Assembly (NCBI RefSeq): GCF_937936435.1
Contig: NZ_CALDDG010000026.1
Coordinates: forward strand, 1-24,928
Source: an uncultured Sulfuricurvum sp.
Lineage (GTDB): Bacteria > Campylobacterota > Campylobacteria > Campylobacterales > Sulfurimonadaceae
Direction: 5' to 3'
DNA length: 24,928 nt
Shown one piece after another: positions 1 to 7,400 of the stretch. Position 1 is the first letter of the stretch, and the number at the start of each line of letters is the position of its first letter. The notes under the pieces were generated by a model. That model did not search any database. It saw only the letters and a list, made by a program, of their open reading frames with translations, and was not told where the DNA came from. A program made the position numbers and the translations under genes.

Positions 1-1568
1 ACCAGTTCGTTGATGATCAGTCCGAGAGAAATAACATGGTCCGTTTGCAGATAAACTGAGCGCGCAGGAACAAACGTTATTGAAAGATCGGGATATAGTT
101 GTTCAAGCGATACGATAAGTTTGCGTATATACTCGTTAATTTCAATAACGCTTATTTTACTTTGGGTACATAATGATTCATGTACGGCTGCGATTGCCTG
201 AATCTGCAATTCCAAAGTTTTTAATGCTTGGTTTGTTTGAATATCTGCTTCCTTACGCTGAATCCATAATAGACTGATAATGAACTGCAAATTATTTTTG
301 ACACGATGAGCAAGCTCTCGCAGCAATAAATCCCGTTGTGCCAGCAACGCAGACAAAGCTTTTGTCCTTTCGCCGACAATTGTTTCAAGATTATTACTTT
401 GTGTCTCGATCAAACGGAATGCGGAAGCGTATCGTAATAGTAAAATAGCTGCTTGAGCTAAAAGATACAACACAAATCCGTACGGAAGCATATCGGTAGA
501 GCTCGAAATAATGTTTTCAAACATCAGTAAGTCATGAACGACTGTCACGGCAAAAACGCTAAACGCCAAAAATGCGATCACGGATCCAGATTCCCTCTCT
601 CTTAATGAACGGTACAAAATCAATAAACTATAGGCAATGAACGTTATAACGACTAACTCATAATAGGGCAATGTAGCGGTAAAAAATACGGTAGAGCTGA
701 AAAATGTGAAACTGAGAAAAATAAGACCGACCCCGAGATAGGCGTATTCGGCGATGCGAGAGCTTTGTTTCGGATAAAGCGAGCCAATATACAATACGAA
801 CAACGGCAATGCCATGTATCCGCTCGCATACTCGATTCGGGTTAACGTTTCCCATGAAATATTCGGAAAAAGATGGAGCAAAATTTTTTCGCCGGTTGTT
901 GTTGCCCGAAGAGCCAAAGAGAGACACAGCATAGCAAACCAAAACGGTACTTTGTCCCGCCTCCAAGCGATAAAAAGACCGAGATGATATACTGCAAACG
1001 AGACAAGAATCGTAACAACCATCATTTCGATAATCGAAGCTTTTAAACGGTGCTGTTCTAGCATACCGTATGGAGCAATTTCGGGGACTCCGTAAAAACC
1101 GAGGTGCCTATGCTGCGAATTTCCTAAATATAGCAATAGTTTTGTCGTCTTATGTTTCGGCGTAAAACTAATGATCGGATAATACGGATACGCTATATGA
1201 TGTCCGGAAACCGTATCAAGGATACCGGACGCACCTATCAGTTTTCCGTCAGCATACAGTTTCCAGGCGGAATAGGGCTGTTTAAGGTTAAGACCTAATG
1301 TCTTATTCGGTACGGTTTTAAGCGTCAATGCAAAAGTGACTATAGCAGAGGGATCTTCTAAATACGATTCTAAAAATCTCGGCAGTGCAAAAGTTTGTTG
1401 CTCCAATCTAGGGTCGTCCGTTGAAGTGACTATTTCCGGTGTAAACGCCCAAGGGCCTGGAAGCGGTTCTATACTCTTAATATGGGTGACATCTACGACA
1501 GGCACCGCCCATATACTAATAGGTATAACAGCCAGATAGAAAAAGAAAATTATCACTTTGCGGATCAC
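1..1568 (-). CDS. 7TM-DISM sensor histidine kinase, HisKA_2 type (C-terminus beyond window)
   Basis: This is an open frame of about 522 residues running off the left edge. A GTG at 1568 begins a signal-peptide-like stretch ending near PISIWA. Next comes an extracellular part of about 150 residues resembling 7TMR-DISM sensor domains (GPWAF and LYADGKLIGASG segments). A block of hydrophobic helices covers roughly residues 176-385, and a short linker follows. The phosphoacceptor motif HRVKNNLQF is near residue 420, which is the HisKA_2 form of His kinase. The visible end, GLIINELV, is the start of the ATPase N-box, so most of the catalytic domain is missing here. It should sense an extracytoplasmic ligand and phosphorylate a response regulator that is not in the window. 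The start is uncertain because no ATG and only a weak ribosome site precede the GTG; a GTG at 1556 is an alternative. The family call is firm and the ligand is unknown. Confidence 0.85.
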   Translation of the reverse strand, partial: MIRKVIIFFFYLAVIPISIWAVPVVDVTHIKSIEPLPGPWAFTPEIVTSTDDPRLEQQTFALPRFLESYLEDPSAIVTFALTLKTVPNKTLGLNLKQPYSAWKLYADGKLIGASGILDTVSGHHIAYPYYPIISFTPKHKTTKLLLYLGNSQHRHLGFYGVPEIAPYGMLEQHRLKASIIEMMVVTILVSFAVYHLGLFIAWRRDKVPFWFAMLCLSLALRATTTGEKILLHLFPNISWETLTRIEYASGYMALPLFVLYIGSLYPKQSSRIAEYAYLGVGLIFLSFTFFSSTVFFTATLPYYELVVITFIAYSLLILYRSLRERESGSVIAFLAFSVFAVTVVHDLLMFENIISSSTDMLPYGFVLYLLAQAAILLLRYASAFRLIETQSNNLETIVGERTKALSALLAQRDLLLRELAHRVKNNLQFIISLLWIQRKEADIQTNQALKTLELQIQAIAAVHESLCTQSKISVIEINEYIRKLIVSLEQLYPDLSITFVPARSVYLQTDHVISLGLIINEL

Positions 1569-1599
1569 AAAACCAACTTCATAAATAAATGTTGTGGCT

Positions 1600-1605
1600 A
1601 TTATA
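1600..1605 (-). promoter_or_regulatory. Possible -10 element of the histidine kinase gene
   Basis: A perfect TATAAT on the minus strand lies 31 bases before the GTG at 1568. No good -35 is seen at 16-18 bases, although Campylobacterota housekeeping promoters often lack one. The region is AT-rich, so chance occurrence is possible. Confidence 0.35.
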
Positions 1606-1670
1606 GTGTAATCAAGAAGAAATACTATTGATTAACATAATATATATTATATTGAAAAGTGGTCTATACG

Positions 1671-1715
1671 AAAATCCGTATGAAAGAGATTATGATACTC
1701 TCTCATTCATATCGG
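1671..1715 (-). terminator. Candidate terminator of the desulforubrerythrin transcript
   Basis: Just downstream of the stop codon the minus strand can form an imperfect stem. CCGATATGAATGAGAG pairs with CTCTTTCATACGG across an AT-rich loop, with two small bulges, and is followed by a short TTTT run. The position fits a terminator, but the T-tract is short. Confidence 0.45.
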
Positions 1716-1723
1716 ATAAACGA

Positions 1724-2371
1724 TCAATCTAGATGTTCGCGTTTGAAATATTCACGACCTACTTTGCACAGAGGACAAGCTACCGGCGGTTTTTTACCGC
1801 GGTGAATATGACCGCACACTTCGCATACCCATATCTCTTCTTCATCACTGCTAAAAAAACCGTCATCGATCAGCGCTTGTTTAAGTGCCGCATATTCGCG
1901 TTCGTGTTCGACTTCAACTTTACCGATTGCGGTAAAAAGTCTTGCAAGTTCTTTGTGTCCTTCTTCGGTTGCGATTTGGGCGAATCCCGGATACATGGTT
2001 TCATGTTCGTAATGTTCTCCGGCCATTGCCGTATCAAGATTTGCAGCCGTTGCATCGATCTCCGTGCCGTGAACCAATTTATGGTATGCTTTGTATTGTG
2101 CCCGAGCATGATACATTTCGTTAGCAGCGGCTTCACGAAAATGGCGTTCGACGGCGTGCCATCCTTCGTCACGAGCGATATCGGCGAAAAGTTCGTATTT
2201 ATTGCGCGCCATACTTTCCCCGCCGAATGCTTTCATCAGATTCACGGTTGTAAGATCCGAAGTAATCATCTCCATCTCTTTACCGCAACACACGAGAGTC
2301 CCTCCTCCCACATTTTGTACTTCGACTTCATTACCGCAAACGCTGCATTGGTAAGTTTCATATTGACGCAT
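1724..2371 (-). CDS. rrc: Desulforubrerythrin (three-domain rubrerythrin)
   Basis: This 215-residue non-haem iron protein probably reduces hydrogen peroxide in the cytoplasm. The N-terminus has a desulforedoxin-type iron site: CSVCG at residues 9-13, then a CC pair near residue 29. A ferritin-like four-helix domain follows (residues ~40-175) with Glu and His ligands such as GGESMARNKY, EAAANEMYHA and VEVEHE. The C-terminus has a rubredoxin-like site, CEVCG then CPLC. The order and length match Campylobacter jejuni Rrc. I chose the ATG at 2371, preceded by GGAAG, over an in-frame TTG 36 bases upstream that would add an unrelated leader. It lies 63 bases after hemP on the same strand, so it may be read from the Fur-controlled promoter upstream, which would tie a peroxide-removing enzyme to iron status. 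The family call is firm; co-transcription is inferred. Confidence 0.93.
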   Translation of the reverse strand: MRQYETYQCSVCGNEVEVQNVGGGTLVCCGKEMEMITSDLTTVNLMKAFGGESMARNKYELFADIARDEGWHAVERHFREAAANEMYHARAQYKAYHKLVHGTEIDATAANLDTAMAGEHYEHETMYPGFAQIATEEGHKELARLFTAIGKVEVEHEREYAALKQALIDDGFFSSDEEEIWVCEVCGHIHRGKKPPVACPLCKVGREYFKREHLD

Positions 2372-2434
2372 AATACTTCCTTTTTTGGTGTAAATAATCA
2401 TATCCAAAAAAGAAAAATAATAAGGAAAATTGAT

Positions 2435-2590
2435 TTATTTCATCAATATTAATTTGTTCCCTTTGGTGATTCGCAAGATGTATATTTCATTTCCGTGCAC
2501 AATCCGAACCGATTTCAACCCTTTAAAAAGCTCTGTACTTTCTATCACGATTTCATTTTTATCCGGTGATGCAGATTCATGACTCTTCAT
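2435..2590 (-). CDS. hemP: Hemin uptake protein HemP
   Basis: A 51-residue gene, easy to miss because of its size. The C-terminal half carries the HemP signature, with VRIVHGNEIYILRITKGNKL close to the family pattern of basic residue, His, Gly, Tyr-x-Leu-Arg and Gly-x-Lys-Leu-Ile-Leu. The N-terminal 15 residues are polar and variable, as is usual. HemP proteins accompany haem-uptake loci in many Proteobacteria, and in Burkholderia a relative (HemP/Hmp) acts as a regulator of haem-uptake genes; the biochemical role is not settled. Its ribosome site (AGGAAG) overlaps the stop codon of the 27-residue peptide gene just upstream, which implies translational coupling. Both genes follow a promoter with two Fur boxes. 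A hemP here supports a haem function for the large operon that ends upstream. Confidence 0.85.
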   Translation of the reverse strand: MKSHESASPDKNEIVIESTELFKGLKSVRIVHGNEIYILRITKGNKLILMK

Positions 2591-2598
2591 ATCTCTTC

Positions 2599-2682
2599 CT
2601 AGCATGCACATCCGCTATTGATTAAACGATGAGCAGGTTTTGTTGTGTCAGTTTTGCTTACATTTCGATAGGTCGCTTTCAT
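2599..2682 (-). CDS. 27-residue peptide with C-terminal Gly-Cys-Ala-Cys, upstream of hemP
   Basis: The reading frame starts at an ATG preceded by AAGGAG at a spacing of six bases, one of the best ribosome sites in the window, and ends at TAG. The peptide is hydrophilic and basic (MKATYRNVSK at the start) and ends NSGCAC, so two Cys codons are the first and third of the last three. It is the first gene behind a Fur-box promoter, and the hemP ribosome site overlaps its stop codon. I do not recognise a family. It could be a metal-binding or modified small peptide, or a leader peptide whose Cys codons influence hemP translation. There is no transmembrane segment or signal peptide. Ribosome site and position make translation likely; the function is unknown. 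Confidence 0.6.
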   Translation of the reverse strand: MKATYRNVSKTDTTKPAHRLINSGCAC

Positions 2683-2693
2683 CAAGAACTCCT

Positions 2694-2712
2694 TATAATG
2701 ATAATAGATATC
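2694..2712 (-). promoter_or_regulatory. Fur box, proximal (peptide-hemP promoter)
   Basis: TATAATGATAATAGATATC on the plus strand matches the 19-bp Fur consensus GATAATGATAATCATTATC at 15 positions. It lies directly downstream of the -10 element, over the expected transcription start, which is a repressing position. Confidence 0.72.
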
Positions 2713-2741
2713 ATATTACTAAAAATAACCTTCTTTGTCAA
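2713..2741 (-). promoter_or_regulatory. Sigma-70 promoter of the peptide-hemP transcript
   Basis: On the minus strand a perfect TTGACA (2736-2741) is followed by 17 bases and TAATAT (2713-2718). The expected start is near 2706, about 24 bases before the peptide ATG at 2682. Fur boxes overlap both ends. Confidence 0.75.
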
Positions 2742-2758
2742 TAGTGATAAGCATTATT
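2740..2758 (-). promoter_or_regulatory. Fur box, distal (peptide-hemP promoter)
   Basis: AATAGTGATAAGCATTATT matches the Fur consensus at 15 of 19 positions and overlaps the edge of the -35. The same 19 bases recur at the tonB promoter (11607-11625) inside an identical 27-bp block. Confidence 0.75.
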
Positions 2759-2784
2759 ATAATTAAACATTTCTGTTTTGCTTC

Positions 2785-3642
2785 CTATTTTGCTATATTT
2801 GATTTCAATGCCACACAATGGTCTTCTTCCGGAGATGTTCCCGCAACCACTATGACATCATATTCATTTCGATATTCCGACAGTGAATCATCCCTATAAT
2901 CTGATTCGTCAATGAATCCGATGGAGAGTGTTTTCTCTTCAGGATAGAGCTTTTTTAGTATCACGGGAACACCGTAGTCTTTTCTGACATGTCCGTTTCC
3001 AGCGATTAAAAATCGGATCGGCTTTTTAGATTGATGCAAGGTTAGAGACATCGCCGAATCCTTGGCATGTTGTGCAGATGCCATCGGCTTCAGCATATTT
3101 TCCGGAAGTGTATTGCAATGCCCTACTCTAATATCTTCGATAAGAATAGCCGATTCTCTTTCGCCGTAAGGTGTCGCATCGTATATAGATTTGATCGATG
3201 GTTCCAGTATATCTGGGCCTTTTAGTACTACATCTTTTGCTTTATTACGTGATATATTCCCGCCGATCAGCTCTATAGAATGTGTTTTGAGCGGTTCAAA
3301 AAGATCTTGATGGATCGGCCACTTCCATCCCTTATCACTAAAGCCTCCTGCTTTTAAATCATTTATAAGTAACTCTTTCCAAAGAATAGTCCGGCCAAAG
3401 TCAAGATGCTCGGCAACTACCACCGTCATGTCCGAAGGAAACGACGCAATTAATGCTCCGCGCAGACGATGATGTTCGGTATTGCGATGCTGCTCGCCAA
3501 GCAAGATATTACGATTTTCTCCTATTCTCTGTATCAACGCGTCTTTCGTCAACTTGTGAGAATCGGTCGTATCGATAATCTTCCAATCCGCCCATAGCGA
3601 CACTGAGCATACGAGACTCAAAACGAGGTTATTGAGGCGCAT
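2785..3642 (-). CDS. ChaN-like haem-binding uptake protein
   Basis: A 285-residue exported protein of the ChaN/DUF399 family, whose C. jejuni member binds haem. A signal peptide covers residues 1-20 (LVLSLVCSVSLWA); the Cys in it lacks a proper lipobox, so a soluble periplasmic protein is more likely than a lipoprotein. Family segments are ILLGEQHRNTEHHRLR near residue 47, a region GHCNTLPENM then QHAKDSAM, and AGNGHVRKDYGVP near residue 215. The ATG at 3642 has GGAGGG seven bases before it and overlaps the end of the DUF2149 gene by 14 bases; a TTG start upstream is unlikely. As the last gene of the operon it probably binds haem or porphyrin in the periplasm, perhaps handing substrate to, or taking product from, the CobN-like protein. 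The family call is good; the exact role is inferred. Confidence 0.82.
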   Translation of the reverse strand: MRLNNLVLSLVCSVSLWADWKIIDTTDSHKLTKDALIQRIGENRNILLGEQHRNTEHHRLRGALIASFPSDMTVVVAEHLDFGRTILWKELLINDLKAGGFSDKGWKWPIHQDLFEPLKTHSIELIGGNISRNKAKDVVLKGPDILEPSIKSIYDATPYGERESAILIEDIRVGHCNTLPENMLKPMASAQHAKDSAMSLTLHQSKKPIRFLIAGNGHVRKDYGVPVILKKLYPEEKTLSIGFIDESDYRDDSLSEYRNEYDVIVVAGTSPEEDHCVALKSNIAK

Positions 3643-3955
3643 CGGTACCCTCCGGTACGTATACAAACGATCCGTCTTTCATCCGATATGCTGTTCCGGC
3701 TTTGGAACCTTCCCCCTCGCCTACTGAATCGCTAGCTTTATATTTATCGATTTTTTCCCCTTTTTTGACGGTTATCTCCATCGACGGTTGCCCTGGATCG
3801 GTAATCACGGTCACATCTTTGGCACTAAAAGGGTTGACCAGCGAACTTTTGGCGACTGTAATGAGCAATGCCGCAATAATGACCAGAAAGATATCGATCA
3901 GATTAACAACCGATAAGATCGGATCATCACTGTCGCTTTCGTGCAGCAGTTTCAT
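3629..3955 (-). CDS. DUF2149 membrane protein, ExbD-like partner
   Basis: A 108-residue protein with one transmembrane helix near the N-terminus (residues ~18-36) and a periplasmic tail of about 70 residues. The helix begins NLIDIFLVIIAALLITVA, placing Asp21 where ExbD and TolR have the essential proton-pathway Asp in their PxIDVxLVLL motif. The sequence fits DUF2149, a family commonly found next to MotA/TolQ/ExbB-type and CobN-like genes. It starts at an ATG that shares its A with the stop codon of the ExbB-like gene (TAATG), so the two are coupled and probably form one complex. There is no other ExbD or TolR candidate in the window. What is seen is topology, Asp and pairing; that it takes ExbD's place is inference. 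Confidence 0.82.
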   Translation of the reverse strand: MKLLHESDSDDPILSVVNLIDIFLVIIAALLITVAKSSLVNPFSAKDVTVITDPGQPSMEITVKKGEKIDKYKASDSVGEGEGSKAGTAYRMKDGSFVYVPEGTDAPQ

Positions 3956-4431
3956 TATATACCTCTCTTTTGTGTAATTTCTATCAGCTCTTCTGCTAGC
4001 CATCGACGACGGATATTAGCGATATAGTACGTAATCGACGCAGCAATGAGAGCAAGAATAACAGCCGAAAAAGCAATTGAAAGGTTATTCGAGACGTCGG
4101 CGAAATTACCGTCCGAGAGCGATTTTAGAGCCGGTCCCATAGGAATCATAGTGGCTACGAGTCCGAGCATCGGCGTTACACGACTGGCGATTCTCGGGAA
4201 TTCGAGCAGTTTGTGAGCATACAAATCAAGTTCGTCATCCGTAGCGTTTGGGTTCTCACCAGCGTAGACCACGAGCGGACGGGCACGACCGCTTTGACGT
4301 CGATAGGACAGCATCATAAATTGTCCTAAAGCAAAAAATGAATAGACAAACAGCAGGCTGATGAGTACTAATGTGGGAACGAGAAAAAGCTGTCCGACGT
4401 AATACATGAAAAGTTCGAGATTAAATGACAT
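3955..4431 (-). CDS. MotA/TolQ/ExbB-family proton channel subunit
   Basis: A 158-residue membrane protein with three predicted helices: residues ~12-36, ~88-108 and ~118-138. The conserved core of the family is visible as TPMLGLVATMIPMGPALKSL followed by the polar helix NNLSIAFSAVILALIAASITYYI cut by a charged C-terminus. It is shorter than E. coli ExbB because the N-terminal and cytoplasmic parts are reduced. The ATG has AAAGGA six bases before it. It follows the CobN-like gene by 18 bases and overlaps the DUF2149 gene. In the family such subunits conduct protons and move a single-helix partner. Here the motor may energise TonB, the periplasmic chelatase, or both; the sequence alone cannot decide. 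Confidence 0.87.
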   Translation of the reverse strand: MSFNLELFMYYVGQLFLVPTLVLISLLFVYSFFALGQFMMLSYRRQSGRARPLVVYAGENPNATDDELDLYAHKLLEFPRIASRVTPMLGLVATMIPMGPALKSLSDGNFADVSNNLSIAFSAVILALIAASITYYIANIRRRWLAEELIEITQKRGI

Positions 4432-4449
4432 GGGAATCCTTTGTTTTGT

Positions 4450-7400
4450 TTATAATCCGCTTACGATACCGATCAAGATTGAGAGCCCGACAGCTCCCGC
4501 ACCTGCAGTCGTATATGTGGAGTTGTTGGCCGGTTTCGCGGGAGTCACTTTTTCGAGTTTCATCCCTTTAACGACAGTAGGTTTTGGTTTTTGAGGTTTA
4601 GCCGTCTCTTTTTTCGACTCTTTTTTCTCTTGTTTTTGCTGATATTTCTTTTGAGCCGCTTTAGAAGATTGTAAAGCCGTTAAGCCATAACCGGTGCTTG
4701 GAGTTTTGATAAATTTTTCAACTTCTTTGTTGTCGGTACGGACATCGTATTTGAACGCTAGTTCGCGGTACCTTTTTTTCAAATCCTCTATGGTAGCGGC
4801 ATCGCTTTTCCAATACCCTTTTCGGTGGGCTTCGAGCATCCGCTCGATCATCTGTGCCTGAGCGTGAGGATTGTGTTTCTCGAACCATTTGTTCAAACCG
4901 AGTTTATATTTGTCTTTGACGTAAACGTCAGCAAACTCTTTCCACTGATCGTCACGAACAATCTCTTTGGCTACCGCCGTCCATCCCCAAAAGTTGTTGA
5001 TCCCGTCAAGAACCTGAAGGGTACCTGCATATCCCTCTTTCATCTGACCCTCAATATAACCGGGATGCAGATTACGGGTGGAGAGTTCGCGACTCATGAA
5101 TTGGGCCGCTCCTTCTATTTTCCCGCCCCCGTTGCCGCGGAGATTGGAAATGTACAATTCTGGTGCTTTTCCGTCGAGATATTTGAGAGCGACCGATATG
5201 CCGCCCAGATACTGAAACGGATCGTCGGTGGTGAGCATACCGTACAGATTTGACGTACGGGAGAGCACCGCACCCTCCGTACCGCGTAAATGTTCGGCAT
5301 ACAGATTAATGCCATTGCCTTTTTCGCCCCACTCTTTTTCATCAGGCCCATAGGCAAATTGCATTTTCGAGAGGTAAAGACCGGCGAGCTTTGCATTCCC
5401 GTCTTTCTCGTTTTTCCATGTATCGGTTGCAAGCGTCGCATCATCGAGTCCGGTTCCGTAACGCCCCGATTCGCTTGAAAAGATACGGGTTACAGAAGCG
5501 TTGTACGCTGCCTCTGCGCTTAAACCTTTTTCGATCAAAGAGCGTTTTATCCTCTGTGCGTTGGCATAAATCGGATTATCGCTCTCATTTACATCGGCAC
5601 AAAGCTGAGCCGCGCGGGAAAGCTGTTTCATGGCATTCGGAAAATGGTCCCGGTACAATCCTGTAGCGGAAAGGACGATATCGATCCGCTCGCGTCCCAA
5701 CTGCTCACGCGGAATGAGACGAACATCTCGGACACGTCCCCCCTCGTCCCATATCGGCTCGGCTCCCATCGCATAGAGTGCTTCGGCTTCTAAAATCCCC
5801 TGATGACGCATCGTCTCGACCGACCAAAGGGTAAATGTGAGTTTTTTAGGGGCTGAACCGTGCAATTTTTTATGCTCTGCGATGAGCTGATTCATCGCAT
5901 CTTTTCCTGCTTCCCACGCCGCTTTGGTAGGAATGCGGGAGGGATCGAAACCATACATGTTTCTTCCAGTCGGAAGAGTATCGGGATTTTTAATCGGATC
6001 ACCGCCGTACGTGGTCGGGATGTACGAACCGTTCAATGCCGATAAGAAAGCAGCCGATTCATTCGATGCATCCAGTTTGAGATAATAGTCTCGTGCTTTA
6101 ATTAAAACGTCTCGAAGCTTCGGATTCAGCTCATCGATGCTTTCCCCGTCGACGACATATCGCTTGACCCATTGATACGGCTCTGAGGATTGAAGATTTT
6201 TATAATGACCGACAAACACTTCATCCGCCTCGGCTTGATCGGCAGCGACCCCTTCCCACGCTTGATTGCCGAGCATCATCAAAATGTTTCCGATACGCAA
6301 TCTTTCTTCATCCGAAATACCGAATGTATGGAGTCCAAGCGGCTGTGCTTCTTTAGCTAATTCATGCAAATGTGCATGCAATTGATCGATGAAAGCGGGA
6401 AAATTTTTCTGTATATCACTATAAGTGATGCCCATGTTTTCAGGAATATGCTCTTTTTTGATCTGGTCGATGATAGAGAGACGAATTTTCTCCTTGACCG
6501 CACCATCATCCTGTGCAATCCACGCATGCAAATCTTCATGGATTTTTACCAAAGATTGATGCAGTCCCGCAGGGGTGAACGGAGGTGTTTGGTGAGTAAT
6601 GATGGTCGCACGACCGCGTCGTTTTGCCTGAAGCGACTCGCCGATGTTATCGACGATATAGGGATAGACTACCGGCACGTCGCCAACCGCCAACATCCCG
6701 TAGTCAAATACCGAAAGGCCCCGCTCTTTTCCCGGAAGCCACTCCTGATTGCCGTGTGTTCCGTAATGGACGAGAGCATCCGACCCTGCCTGTGTACGAG
6801 CCCATAAATACATCGCCAAATAAGCATGTGACGGGGCGGCGGTGGTATTGTGATAAAGAGCTTTCTCTTTTGCCTCGAGATCATTGCTCGTATAATCCGA
6901 ACGGGTTGCCTGCGGTAGTAGAATGATATTGCCGATTTTCAAGCGGGGAATGACGAAATAATATTTTCCTCCCCTCTTAATCACCATCGAGGAATCTTTC
7001 GGATCACCGTGAGCTTTCTTCATATCATCCTGTACGCTTTCAGGTAAAGAGGCGAGCCAAGCTTTGTAGGTATCGACACTGAGCCGTTCGCCCAAATCAT
7101 CAATCAGCAACTGATCGAGTCTATTCTCCCGATAAAACGGTTCCAATAGCCGCTGGAGTTTAGATATCAGAACACCTTCTTCCATAACATTTGTCGTATA
7201 CCCACTGTTTTTAAGCTGCCGAAGCGTCTCGATCAGCGAGTGCGGTACATTCATAAATGAAGCCGAAAGATTTTTTTCACCGGGGGGATAATTGTAAAAA
7301 AAGACCGTAACTTTTTTCTCTGCATTGGGTTTGGTCTGAAGTTTGGCAAGATTACAGGCTTTGGACACGATTGCATCCATTTGCGCCTTTATCGGGACGA

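Noticed and set aside
1733..2452. Long plus-strand open frame of 239 residues opposite the desulforubrerythrin
   Set aside because: It mirrors a well-supported gene with all metal ligands on the minus strand and shows no domain, so it is an antisense shadow.
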